A stretch of 64,000 bases of DNA from Petrolisthes cinctipes (Eukaryota > Arthropoda > Malacostraca > Decapoda > Porcellanidae): NCBI GenBank assembly GCA_033782935.1, contig JAWQEG010000079.1, forward strand, positions 1 through 64,000. Reading direction: 5' to 3'. The first letter of the stretch is position 1. Each line of letters begins with the position of its first letter. A program made the translations under genes and the position numbers. Shown here piece by piece: positions 11,400-22,906 of the stretch. The notes beneath the pieces were generated by a model. That model ran no database searches and was not told the DNA's origin. It saw only the letters and a list, made by a program, of their open reading frames with translations.

Positions 11400-11442
11400 T
11401 ACAATGAAGGTTCCTCATCAAAGTTTATTGAGGAGTTTAGAG

Positions 11443-11751
11443 TTATTGGAGTTGAGGACACCATAGGTTGAGGACCCACCAGAAACACTGCTCAGTCTTT
11501 CCTAACAATAATTCACAGGCAATAAATGGTTCTTTTCTTACGCCTACTACAACTTTACCATGAATTATATTTATGTGTAAGTGATCTCTAGCAAGGAGTA
11601 TTGTTGGTATCCCTGAGAGATCTTTGAGTATAACATGATCAAGAGTATAATTATTTTCACTGGCTGTCAAAATACTCCCAAAAATGTGACTTTGTCCTGC
11701 TGCAGTGTCTCGAAGCATTGACACTTTACATTTTCCATCATCAATAATCAT
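11443..11751 (-). pseudogene. Gypsy-3 protease remnant (right arm)
   Basis: Encodes the same 102 residues as 10093-10401, on the opposite strand. It has the same degenerate DTAA active site. Confidence 0.7.
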
Positions 11752-12182
11752 ATAGAGCCTGTCAGGGAACAGATATGACTCAATTTAATTACATCTTTAA
11801 CATTAACATTAGAAACTTTGTTGTTGTCATCCTTGATATTCTCGGTCTTGGTTGTAAAGTTCTGTCTGTTACCAAAATTCAAGGCATCTTCTTAAACAGC
11901 TTCAACTCGAACATTAAGACTTGGTTGAATACTATTGCTCGAGTCTGATTTATGTTTCAAACCATATCATCGTGATGATAACAGTCCGTAATCGTTTTCC
12001 CTCTCAGATTAGAGAATGACAACAGCATGTCTACTACCTACCTTGCTTTCCTTAAACAAAACTATTATAACTTTTACCATAATCATGAATATTTGGAGTT
12101 CTGTCTTTACATTCCTGTACATTGTTGCTATACCCAGTCTCTGAATGTATCATTCCATGAGCCTCCCTTTACAAAATAGGAG

Positions 12183-12567
12183 TTGGTTCCAGTCTTATGT
12201 AGGATTTTCCAGAGTTCCTTGGATCACTCTTATATACCTAAATTATGGAAGACATCTGAAATTTTTCCTGTGCCAAAACATCAAACACCCAAAGGATATA
12301 ATGATTACAGACCTGTAGCTCTGACATGTATATTTATGAAATGTTTAGAAAGTGTTGTTAAAAAAATTCTGTATTTTGAAGTGAAAGACCAGATGGATGT
12401 ATACCAATTTGCCTATAAAAAGGATAGATGTGTGGAAGATGCTACACTATCTATTATAAATTATATACTTAAATTTTTGGAAAATGTAAACAATAAATCC
12501 AGTAAGCACTTTGCTAAGGTATTGTTCGTTGATTTTTCAAGTGCTTTCAACACTATACAGCCTCATA
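12183..12567 (+). pseudogene. LINE-a RT piece (right arm), fused to LINE-b
   Basis: Mirrored copy of the RT piece at 9271-9699. Here the frame is intact and continues through KVLFVDFSSAFNTIQPH (RT motif A), then runs without a stop into LINE-b sequence at 12568, giving a 355-codon chimeric open frame. The fusion is a product of the rearrangement; there is no reason to think it is a functional protein. Confidence 0.75.
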
Positions 12568-15249
12568 ATGGTGTTCATCTCCTTTCATACATCCGCAAGC
12601 ATCATCTGACACGCTGGGACACTGGTGGTGCCACTCATTGCCGGGGAGGTACTCTGGATTACATCCTCTCGTCTGGCCTGATAGCATCTCAGGTCCTGTG
12701 CTCCTCCATGCCAGATTTATTCTCTGATCACATCGCTCTTCGGTTTCATTATTCTCTAACTGCTGGGTCAAGTGCTTCAGCCACTCGTTTGTGTATTGCT
12801 GTGCCCCCTAAATATCGCCCAACTTACATCTTATTCATGGCCCATGTATTCCCTACATTTGACATATCATCAGCTGAACAGTTGTACTCTGATCTTGTAT
12901 CTGCTACTCATGACTTTTATAGGCTATATGTCTCCCGGCCACACCTCCAGCATCGCCATACTGCCCACTCCTGGACGCTGGATACACGTATACAGGAGGC
13001 AAAGGAGGAGGCTGAACCTGATGGCCTATTGTTTCAAGCCAACCCAACCCCTGACCTGCTTCATCGTTACCAGATGTCTAGGGACGCTTTAGTTGCCCTG
13101 CAGGAGTGTGCTCACACTGAGTCTTGGCAGCGGTTAATGGACAGCATCAACCAGCAAACAAGTGTGGCTTCTATGTGGCACCTCATCGGTCGGGTTGAAA
13201 AAAAGACACCGGCCACTGCTCGTCATCACACTCCCGCCGACTATACCTAACATCTTGTCGATGCCTGGTCAGAACAGCATCAGCTGCTCACTTCTCTCCC
13301 TGATATACCTGGAACTACAATTACGTGCTATGCTGATGATATCTGTGTTCATTCTACATCACCAAGGGATCTCCAGCGGTTTCTGGACTCCTTCTCTGTG
13401 GCCTCCTCTCACTGTGGCATTATTGTCTCCCCAGGTAAGACCAGAATATTTACCTGCCGCCTTCTTCAAGCTCGGCCAGTGTTCACCATTGGAGGGACTG
13501 TCATTCCCATGTGTTCCCAGTATCGCTACCTGGGCGCGCCAGTCAATATTTGGCTTATTATCCCTGCCAGACCTCAAGACCATCTTATTGTCCAGGATTA
13601 TTGGATCGTCTCCAGCGCCGACTTACACCACTTCAATGGCTCACTAACAACTCCTCGGGCGTCTCCATCCCAGTAGCCAGGACTATCTATATTGCTTTTA
13701 TCCGTTCAGTTGTTGATTACCTCTCCTCTGCTCTGATTCAACTTCCCAGGGCTACTCTTGAAACTCTAGAAAAATTTCAGAATAGAGCATTGTGAATAAT
13801 TCTCGGGTGTCCAATGTCGACCAGGATAGTGAACATGCAGCGTGAGTTGCGTCTTCCCCCGTTAGTGGAGAGAATTTATTCTAGTGTTACTTGCTTCACT
13901 GTCAAGTGCCTCCATTTCCCACATCTTTCACCCCATTACTCTCAGTTAGTCAGGACTTCTCTTAGACCAAACTACCCGGTCCCTCCCATACTGCCTGCTG
14001 GACGTACTCTTATAAGGTCTGTTTCCTCTATGCTCCGTAGTCTTAATATAGATATAATGGTGGCAGACGTCCCCCCAGGGCCCACTCCGTGGATGCTACT
14101 AACACCTGATGTGAGCTTCACACCTACTTCCAAGTCGGAACTACCTTTTCTACAGCGGCAGTTGGCTCTGGAACACATAGAAACAGTGACGTCCTCCATC
14201 ACAAATCCATACTGCCTCTACACTAACAGCTCATTGCAAGTGGATGGTACAGCAGGTTGTGCCGTCTTCTTACCTGACATGGTGTCACCTCCAGGGGGTT
14301 GGGTTGGCCATCGTCTCTGTAACCATTCCAGCTCAACATTGTGTGAACTGTATGCCATTCTGGATGCTGTTAGTCTTGTTTGTCAACGTGGAGTGAATGC
14401 TGCCATTTTTTGTGACTCCAAACCTGCCCTTCATTAGCTCTCTAGTGTTCAGCCCACACACTCTTCTGTTATTCAGCAGATTTTATCGTTTTTGGCCTTA
14501 TTGCGTCATCGTAACTTGACTGTCAAATTTTTATGGGTGCCATCCCATGTAGGTTTACGTCACAATGGTACAGTTGACAGGCTCGCAAAGGAAGCCTGCC
14601 ATCTGCCTCCTCGTGGTGTTGGACGTCCTCTCTCCTTGACATGTTACCTCTCTAAAGTCCGCTCCGCCGCTCTTCTCCCTGTACGGCGACGCAGAGATGC
14701 AGAGAGGCCTATCAGCATCTCTATCACCCATTACGAGTCTGTATGCCGTCACAAATATTCCTACCATCGTCGAGGCCTCATGGTTCGGAGGCACAATGTA
14801 GTCTCTGCTCGTTTGAGGCTTGGCTACCGGCCACCATGGCAGGTTGCTGGGATGCAGGGTGAGCCTCCCTTCACTGAGTGTCGCTTGTGTCGAGCGCCTC
14901 GTGCTAACACTGTAGAGCACTATTGCCTGGTCTGCCCCACTGTCCGACACTTGCTGCCCCGGGGCCTGCCACTTGATGTGGTTTGTCGACATCTGCTGAA
15001 CCATCAGGTTCTGGAGGAACTTCTGGTACGCCACCCTCGTTTTGGTGGATTTAAGTAGGTCATAATGTAAATATTTGTCTGTATGCTTGTGCATCATTCT
15101 GTTATGTTTTCGTGATGTGTGTGTGTGTGTGTGTGTGCGTGTGTATGTGTGGTTGTAGTCATTGGATTCTCATGGGTCCTGCCTACCCGTATGTATTGTT
15201 GCTTGCCTGTTGATTGACGCTACGGCGCAATTAATTAAAAAAAAAAAAA
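12568..15249 (+). mobile_element. LINE-b copy 1 (RNase H-bearing LINE)
   Basis: 5'-truncated non-LTR element. In order: endonuclease C-terminus (DTGGATHCRGGTLDYIL, SDHIALRF); a linker to 13250; an internal deletion removing the front of the RT; RT motif C (CYADDIC, near 13330); the RT thumb (YRYLGAPVN); RNase H (13814-14437); a C-terminal CCHC zinc finger (CRLCRAPRANTVEHYCLVC, near 14885); a 3' UTR with a (TG)n run; and poly(A) at 15236-15248. RNase H plus a C-terminal CCHC suggests the I superfamily. It has several stops and frameshifts. Copy 2 is at 28150-32440. Confidence 0.85.
13814..15058 (+). pseudogene. LINE-b copy 1 RNase H and C-terminal zinc finger
   Basis: One frame broken by a TAG near 14438. 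RNase H residues: the usual YTDGS reads YTNSS (first Asp lost); Glu in STLCELYAI and Asp in IFCDSKPAL remain; after the stop, VPSHVGLRHNG keeps the His region. The zinc finger C-x2-C...H-x3-C lies near 14885-14935. The protein ends HPRFGGFK. Loss of the first Asp and the stop make it inactive. Confidence 0.8.
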
Positions 15250-15659
15250 GTACACTCAGATTATAGATATGATTGACTAGAAACTTGTTCGATACTGAGG
15301 TTTTGTTCTGGAGAAACAGAGGGAAAACAGCTACCTTATGCTTGATACAGTTTTTAGTGCAACTAGAACACTTTACAAGAGACCACGTGTAAACTGTATG
15401 ACCACTTCACCTCCTTTCTACTACCAGTTAACCAACACCAAGTGAACTATTCAACAAGAATTTAAATTGGTTGTCTCCTACTAAATCATTCCTACAACAC
15501 AAACATATCCTGGCTAGGTCGCCAGTTGTTACAACCAGGCCATTGAAAAACTCTTAAACAGTTACAAGTAATTATTTATTTCCTGGCTCTTGACCTACGG
15601 CTATAACAATAGGATTTGAAATAATAAAGAAAGTGAAGCATTTAAATTAGTAACCCCAA
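15250..15659. other. Possible LTR end of another Gypsy element
   Basis: On the minus strand near 15533-15510 the sequence reads GTTACAAC then TGGCGACCTAGCCAGG. This looks like an LTR end followed by a tRNA primer-binding site. No matching LTR copy was found in the window, so this is a weak call. Otherwise the stretch is unassigned AT-rich DNA. Confidence 0.3.
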
Positions 15660-16828
15660 TAATTCGTTGTACAGTCTCCTCCACTCCTGCTTTTCACCTC
15701 TGCCAAGAGCTCCTTACGGGTCACACAATAATTCCGCTCCGGTGGGCTAAGCTTCTTAGTGTAATATGCCACTTCATACTCCTGGTCACCTTTCTTCTGT
15801 GACAAGACACCACCAATACCATGATTACTCGCATCGCAGTCCAGGATAAATGGCTGACTCTGATCTGGGTACGGCAACACTGGGGAGCTTACCAACGCTT
15901 GCTTGAGTTCATCAAAAGCCTTCTGAGTCATCGCATTCCACTCGAACTTCTGCCGCTTCCCTAACAACTTATGAAGAGGTGCTGTTATTGATGCAAAGTC
16001 CTTAACAAAGCGCCTGTAGTAGGTACACAAGCCCAGGAAACTCCGTAAATCCTTCACACATGTAGGAGCCAGCCAGTCTTTTACAGCTGACACCTTCTCA
16101 GGATCAGTGTGAACGCCGCTCTTACCTACAATATGTCCCAGGTACTTCACTTCCTTCTGAAACAAGTGACACTTCTTGGGGTTCAATTTGAGGTGTGCTG
16201 CTCGAATCCTGTTGAACACCTCTGACATCCTCTCCAGTTCTTGGTCAAAAGTCTGTCAAAAAACAATAATATCATCATGGTAGATAAGAGCTGTCTGCCA
16301 GTGGAGGCCCTCCAGTACATGATCCATCAGACGCTCAAATGTAGCTGGGGCATTGCACAGACCAAATGGCATCACTTTAAATTGCCATAAACCCCATACA
16401 TAAGAAAAGGCTGTTTTCTCACTGTCTTTTTCTGCAACCTTGACTTGGTGGTATCCCGCTTTCATATCCAGGGTGGAGAACCATTTGGCACCTGACATAG
16501 CATCCAGAGTGTCATCAATCCTTGGCAGTGGGTATGCATCCTTTACTGTCACTTCATTCAGGGCTCGATAATCCACACAGCACCTTACCGAACCATCCTT
16601 CTTCCTCACCAGAACCACTGCTGACGTCCAAGGACTGCTGGACTTTTCTATCACACCCTGACTCCGAATATTCTCCTTCACCTTTTCCATTTCTTGCCGT
16701 TGAGCTGGTGCCATCCTTCGAGCTGGTTGTTTGATTGGGCGGTGGTCCCCAGTGTCGATACTATGCTCCACCGTATCTGTGCATCCCAAGTCCAGGTCAC
16801 TGGTGGAAAAGATGTCTGCAAACTCCAC
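15660..16828 (-). pseudogene. Gypsy-4 reverse transcriptase and partial RNase H
   Basis: Minus strand. It has GVIEKSSSPWTSAVVLVRKK, then CVDYRALNEVT, FSTLDMKAGYHQV, MPFGLCNAPATFERLMD and YHDDIIVF (catalytic YxDD). A TGA follows directly (16256 region) where relatives have glycine. The frame then resumes with the connection region (KCHLFQKEVKYLGHIV, LRSFLGL.YYRRF) and RNase H (ILDCDASNHGIGGVL). RNase H breaks off near 15690 after NYCVTRKELLAEV. No integrase and no left LTR follow, so the 3' third is deleted. Confidence 0.88.
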
Positions 16829-17536
16829 TAGCAGTCATCCAAGCACTGACAACTCCTTAGGAACAGCCCATGTACGTGGTCTGGCAGGTTATCATCTTCC
16901 TTAACTACACTCCTCTTACAGACTTTCCAATGATGCCACTCATGGTCCACTTCCTGGCACAATTCCACAAGTTCTCCCTCCTTGATCTTCTGTGGCTCAC
17001 GAGAGAAATTAGCCACCACAACTGGCTCTTCACCTCCGCTCGTTTCCACCAAAGTCCTCCCCACCATCACTCCAGCATTTGTCTTGCTCCATATATCAGG
17101 TTCCACCACCCCTAAGTTACTGTCAAAAGAACTGCTCACTTTGCACCAGAGTAATATTTCGGAGTGCCCTCACTTCACCTCCAGACCTAGTATGTCTTGC
17201 TGCAGTGACTGGAACAGAATTTCCTCGAACCTTGAGCTTCATTGAGCAGAAATTCAGCTCACATTCCATGGACAACAGATAGTCAAGGCCAAGAAGACAT
17301 TGGTCCTCCATCTCGGCTACGTAGACTGGAAGCGTGGCCTCTTGCCCAGTCACTTCGATCCGGGCTTCTAGGGGTCCCTTCAGTTCAGCACAATGCCCAG
17401 ATACACCACACAGTTGTTCTGATGACTCTGGCAAATACCGATGATGTAACACATCTGGCCTTAGAAAAGTCTGCTCCGATGCCGAATCAATAACCAGAGA
17501 ACACTTCTTGCCATCTATTCTTCCGTCTACTCGCAC
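16828..17536 (-). pseudogene. Gypsy-4 protease and protease-RT linker
   Basis: The 17536-17123 frame has the retropepsin-like region: KCSLVIDSASEQTFLRPDVL, then CLLGLDYLLSMEC. The active site, DTGA in functional relatives, reads DSAS, so it is dead. A second frame (17139-16828) carries VGRTLVETSGGEEPVVVANF, the linker that usually precedes RT in this family. The frames are offset, so there is a frameshift between them. Confidence 0.75.
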
Positions 17537-17599
17537 ACTATCGATTGTTGTTCTCTTGCATCTTCTCGGTGATGGGGCTATTTGGGAAACGCCGGCTGG

Positions 17600-19324
17600 T
17601 GGTTGCCCCTTTTCACCAGCCTTGACAAGTTTTCCACTTCTTTCTGGTCTTCTGCAGCCTTCTTATCTTTCTTTCTTTTATTCTGGCAGTTAAAACTAAA
17701 GTGTCCCCGCTCACCACATGTCCAACACCCTCTCGGTGCAAACGTAGATTTCCTTGTACTGCCCTGTTCTTGCTCCTTCCTCAGTTTTTAACAGTCCTCC
17801 TTCTTATGCCCTGGCTTTCCGCAGAACCAGCAGCCTCCTGGGATCTTTCCTTGTTCCCTTTGCCACTTGAAGCAGTCCTCTTTCTTATGTCCTGGCTGTC
17901 TACAGTACCAACAACTACCTTCAAATTTTTCCACCTCACATACCTGCCCCTTTCTTGCTATAAATCCTGTACTATGACCTGCCTGAATATTGGACCTGAC
18001 ATAGGTATTAGTACTGGACCTGACATAGGACTCAAATTCCAGAGCTCTTGCTAGTGCTTCCTGCATGTTTCTTGGTTGTGCTTGCTTCACTTGTACCTTT
18101 AGCTCTACAGTATCCAGCACATCAATGAACTGGACCCTCAAAAGAATAACCAACATATTAGGTGCTGCTCCAGGGTACGCCTTGTGTGCCATACTCTCTA
18201 AGTCATGAGCAAGTTGCTGTAAGGGTTCACCCCGAGCCCGTACTCGACTCCAGAATCTTGCTCTGTAGACTTCTGTCTGGGACATGGTACCATATCTGCG
18301 TTCTAACACCTCTACCAAGGACCGGTAACTCTTCCTCTCCTCTACTGATAGCTGGCCTAAAATTTCCATGGCGGCACCCTTAAGGCTAGTAGCTAGTTGC
18401 ACTGCCCTCTGCTTGTCATCCTACCCATTCTGGTTTGCAAGCAACTCAAACTGAACTCTGTAAGCTTCCCAAGAAATTTTGCCATCAAACTCCTGAGGTT
18501 TCCACTTAATTGGACCCCCACCATTGACATACGGTTCACTACTCTGGGGCCTAAAAGCTGGGGCATCATAATTAAAATCCAGGACTCATGGCTCCTATTC
18601 TCTGATGGTTCAATCCTTTAATACTACCTTTAGGTACCTGAGATTCTTCAAGATTCACCCCAAACTGACCTTCCCTTTCATAAGCTCCCTGTACCCTAAC
18701 CTGAGGTTCTACAGTACAGTATTTCTCTACAGCTTCTATTTTCTCACTAATTATCTTCACATGATCAATTACATCCTTCAACTGGTTGACTACATGCTTT
18801 CTACATTCTGTTACCATACTCTCACTAACTGTTTTCAACTGATTACCTACATGCTCTCTACATTTTGTTACAATACTCTCACTAACTGTTTTCAACTGAT
18901 TATCTACATTCTGTTACAATACCCTCACTAAAACTGACTTCAACTGTCTCACTTCACACTTCTGCTGTTGTAGCTCACCATATACTTCCTCCTTAAACTG
19001 TTGCTGTTCTTCCTTCATTTCCACCACGAAAGCATCCAGCTGTCTTTGCATTCCCAGCTGCAACTCCCTCTGTTGCTCCTGCAATGCCTCCTGAAGCTGC
19101 TCATATCGTTCTTCCTGCCGTTCACTCTGTTCCTGTAACTGTACTTTGAGTTCTTCCTGCCGTTCACTTTGTTCCTGTAATTGTACTTTCTGCTCTTGTA
19201 GCAGTTCTTCCTGCCGTTCACTCTGAGTCTGCATGAACTTCATGATTGCAGCTAATGACACTTCCTCTTCACAAGCCTCCTCCTGCCTAGCTTGGCTTCT
19301 TGTCTGCACACCTGCCTGCTCCAT
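17600..19324 (-). pseudogene. Gypsy-4 gag with coiled coil and zinc knuckles
   Basis: The start ATG is at 19322-19324 (MEQAGVQTRSQARQ), 30 nt past the primer-binding site. Order: a glutamine/glutamate-rich coiled coil with tandem QEQSERQEEL units; a second repeat of about 20 residues (TVSESIVTKCREHVGNQLK and variants, near 18760-18960); a capsid-like part (FDGKISWEAYRVQFELLANQ, LATSLKGAAMEIL, RARFWSRVRARGEPL); and CCHC zinc knuckles (CWYCRQPGHKKEDC, CWFCGKPGHKKEDC, and a third in a shifted frame, CWTCGERGHFSFNC). Stops interrupt it near 18911, 18569, 18420 and 17785. Known role: RNA packaging and particle assembly. Confidence 0.85.
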
Positions 19325-19354
19325 GTCGAAAAATTATTCACTTGCAGCCTGTTA

Positions 19355-19372
19355 AACCCACTCCTGACACCA
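19355..19372 (-). other. Primer-binding site of Gypsy-4
   Basis: On the minus strand it reads TGGTGTCAGGAGTGGGTT, two bases after the LTR end. TGG followed by complementarity to a tRNA 3' end is the rule for LTR elements. The sequence resembles leucine-tRNA primer sites used by Gypsy elements (recalled, not searched). Confidence 0.75.
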
Positions 19373-19374
19373 AT

Positions 19375-19897
19375 TGTTGCGTCCCACTCCCCACACTGGC
19401 ACAGCTCCAACAGCAGTTGCACAGTGTGATAGGTGACGTCACTGAAGTGAGTCGTTCTTTTTATGGCACAGTTACTATAGGTGCACCAGACTTGATCACT
19501 GTAGGCAGGCGAAGGAAATCCACTCTGGCACTAAGTTCACTTTCTTTATTTACCAATAACCACACTCAGTTTTATAATTGCACTGTCTTTACAATCACCA
19601 GAGTTACACGTCTTCTCCAAATACGGAAGATAATTATACTGTACACTTAGTTCCTTTTATCACTCTTGCTAACTACACAGTATTACTCTTACTAACTTCA
19701 CAGCACTCGACTATAACTCTTTTCACTTGCTAACTCTTCTCTTTCACTTGGCTCTCTCACTGACTGATTCAACCTCTTTTCCACCCTATACATATATATA
19801 TCTGCTTACTTAACTAGAAAATTCTTGAAGCTTCTGGGATATCCTAGTAACTACTAGATGTAAACAATAACTACTAAACATAAGTGTCGCATTCACA
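19375..19897 (-). repeat. 5' LTR of Gypsy-4 (far end uncertain)
   Basis: On the plus strand it begins TGTTGCGTCCC right after the primer-binding site. The far end is probably at TTCACA (19897) or at AACACA (19918), giving about 525-545 bp. There is no second copy at 15250-15660, so the end cannot be fixed from the sequence. Confidence 0.6.
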
Positions 19898-19919
19898 ATT
19901 AACAGAAACACTAACACAG

Positions 19920-21137
19920 GTTTTATTTCATTACTAAAATTATTTGAGCACAGAAACTAAGATAAAAATCACATTATTAAAGATAAAATAAAGAGCACAA
20001 TAGAACATAAAAACCATCGAACAAATATTCAAACATAATAGGCTAACTGGCAATTCTGACACATCGCATACACTAATCTAGATATTACTGGAACAAATTA
20101 TAAACAAATCTCACTTTTCAACAATATCATCGTAAGTAAAACTTGATAATTGCAATATATATAGAGGAAGAAAAATGAGGAAAATGAAACATTGCAGATC
20201 ATATCTTAACTAAGCAGCTTTCCTCTTTATTAACAAAAACAGTCACAAAAGTGGGGTTGCCAAAGTAGTCGAATGTGGATGTAGTCTTCTTGACCACAGT
20301 AGGTTGCCAGACAACGGCATCTCTGTGGTGTCGAGCGTGCAGGCAGAGAGGAGGTGAATGGAGGAGGAGACCCTTCCAGGGTGAGTGGGGTCTTGATACT
20401 GACTGTCGGCGTCTTGACGATGACTGAAAGTTTTTTCTCATAAGGCCTCATGAACCCCCTAACACAACTCCATAGTGAGGTCGGATGTTTTAGGCAAACG
20501 AGAATCGGTATATTGGTAGTGGGAGTTTGGAAGTTAAGCGGTGTAGGGGAGAGGGTTGTAACAGTAGAATATTAAGGTAGACAAATTTTGATGATACTAC
20601 ACAGTCATTTCCCGTACCCGCATGTGGTTAATCGTATTACAGATTAATTAATATTATAGTATATAATATTATTTGGCTAAAATAAACAAAATTATTAATA
20701 TTTAATATTATTAATATATTCTGACTGTAGGGTACATACAGTATTGTCCGTATGCAAGAATATCCGTGGTATTGACCAAGATCAAAAGAAAAATGGGTTG
20801 ACGTTAGCGTAGTACCGTACGATGACTCCCTAGACACACCACATGACCATACTCAACACAATTACAGATAGAGTTTTGCATACGGCTCCATATTGCCTTC
20901 TACGTTACAACAACAACAACAACAAAAACACACAATAAGTAACAGCTGCTGATCAATGCTCTAAAAACATAATGACTCGTGACATTCAGAAACTCAAGGT
21001 ATATTCAGGTGCTTCATTAACCTTTTCTCACCTGTAGCTGGACCTGACGACAAAGTAGAAGAAAAGAAAAATAAACGTTCGTGAGAGAATAGAGAATAGT
21101 TAATTGAATTGAGGACACGGAAAGACAGCTGTGTGTG

Positions 21138-21138
<1 letters not shown>
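19920..21138. other. Unassigned AT-rich DNA
   Basis: No gene or known repeat recognised. It contains an AT-rich near-palindromic stretch at 20640-20720 and a short (CAA)n run near 20905. Open frames at 20199-20451 have no domain signature. Confidence 0.5.
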
Positions 21139-21190
<52 letters not shown>

Positions 21191-21219
21191 TGTATGTGTG
21201 TGTGTGTGTGTGTGTGTGT
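21139..21219. repeat. (GA)n then (TG)n microsatellite
   Basis: About 50 bp of GA repeat followed by about 30 bp of TG repeat. Confidence 0.95.
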
Positions 21220-21333
21220 CGCAGATAAATATGGTGTGGAGAGCGACGGTACCGTCTCAATCACACAGCCGCTTGTGGTGAGAGGTAAGAAAATTGATAG
21301 GTAGGCTGATTAGTACGTAAGATGGTAAGTACA

Positions 21334-21450
21334 TTTGGCTCCATTTCCGCGTTTACCACTTAGCGTTGCCAATGTTGAGCCACAATGTTGAATCCCGAAC
21401 CACGTGTGATCCTGATGCGAACCATTCACTGCCGAGTGGAATGGAAAGAG
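21334..21450 (+). repeat. Dispersed repeat, copy 1 (inverse of 26040-26172)
   Basis: GGCTCCATTTCCGCGTTTAC, then CCACGTGTGATC and CATTCACTGCCGAGTGGAAT. These are matched in inverted order at 26172-26040 with moderate divergence. The pair brackets LINE-c. It could be two copies of one dispersed repeat or the ends of a larger element. Confidence 0.6.
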
Positions 21451-22059
21451 GGGCTGGGTTGGAGAGGGAAAGCTTCAACAGTGATCGAGTAGTAATATTG
21501 GAGAGAGAAAGAATTATTACAGTATGCACCTGAGATTATAAAGCAACAAAGCCGATTGTCACCTTTTTAAGCTATCTTCTGGTATCAAAATTCAAGTGAA
21601 ATGCTACTTTCCAAAGGATTCCCTTTAAGGCGAATAATTGATACAAACTTTTTGTAGCAATACAATCCACGCATCAGCAATTACCTAGCCGGTTACTAGG
21701 AAAGGGAGGTGGAGTAAATATTACTATAACATCCATAACTCTTAACGGTTGTGTCCGTACACCTTTCATTATTATAATTTTGTCAGCTTTCTGTTATCAT
21801 AGTAGACAATTGTAGTATTGCAAGTGAGAATAATCTGAGGACGATAAATATTCCTTTAGTAGCTTTTGTATTTTAATACCGGTTTTTATCTCGTCAATAT
21901 TGCACTCACGGCTATACCAGCAGAACACACATGCATACAGCTTTCTTTCCTCGTATAGTCAGGTATTAGGTGTCTCCTAATGTGGGAAGAAAAGGTGTGA
22001 ATTTCACTTATAAGTATGATATGCCTGTATTCAACGTAATGGATGAGTTTGAGAATATT

Positions 22060-22080
22060 GATTGATTGATTGATTGATAT
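22060..22080. repeat. (TTGA)n microsatellite
   Basis: About five copies of a tetranucleotide. Confidence 0.9.
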
Positions 22081-22149
22081 TATTAGGCACTGCAATAGTG
22101 AGGGCCTCTAGCGGTAGGAGAAGGTAATAGAGAGGTGAGACAACAAGCA

Positions 22150-22255
22150 GGAAAGAAATAGAAAGAAAAGAGGGACAGTTGAAGAACTGAAAGGGAGTGG
22201 CTGGGGCCGAAGGGGCGCCAAAACTCTTAAAATATTGCCCACACCACAACAGCTG
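22150..22255 (+). repeat. Direct repeat pair with 22600-22725, copy 1
   Basis: AGGAAAGAAATAG, GACAGTTGAAGAA and GGGGCGCCAAA recur in the same order at 22600-22725. The shared order suggests two copies of a short dispersed repeat, perhaps a SINE. I see no clear A/B box promoter. Confidence 0.6.
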
Positions 22256-22599
22256 TGCAATAACCCCCCCTCCCCTATGAGGTTGAGAATTTTGAAGTAA
22301 ATGAAGAGCAAGAAAGAAGACCACATTGATCCTGGCAGACACTAATACGAGAAGGAAAAATGCAGAGGAGGAACAACTTTTGAAGGACTCACTAACCTCC
22401 CATTTTCTCAGCTCCCCTCCCCCACAGCCAGTCACAGTAACTTGACCTTTGACTCCTGACCTTATCCCTTGTTCCTCCCGGCTGTGACCTTTCCCTGGTG
22501 ACCTTGTACGGGGAGAGATTATTGACCTAAGCTGATGTTTGTTGTGGGGGGTGGGGGGGGGGGTAAATTGTGGAGCAACTGATTCCCCCGAATAATTAT

Positions 22600-22725
22600 A
22601 GTAAGGAAAGAAATAGATAGATAGATAGATAGAGGAACTAAAAGGAATGAAAGGACAATTGAAGAATTTAATGGTAATGGTTTGACTCCGCTGGGGCGCC
22701 AAACCATTTATAATATAGTAAAAAT
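22600..22725 (+). repeat. Direct repeat pair, copy 2
   Basis: Second copy of the 22150-22255 sequence, with an internal (ATAG)n expansion near 22613. Confidence 0.6.
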
Positions 22726-22906
22726 ATTACCATACTATAATTATAATCAATCCTTTCTCCACTTATTCATTATTGTAAGATATTACAAGCAAAGTTAATT
22801 TTGCTACTCGGCAGCAGTCGAGTTCAGCTGGTTCAGGTTATGGGAGGAAGTAATGCACTTATTGATGTGTTTCTCAATGTCTATGGTCTATAGTCTGGGT
22901 CTTGTT

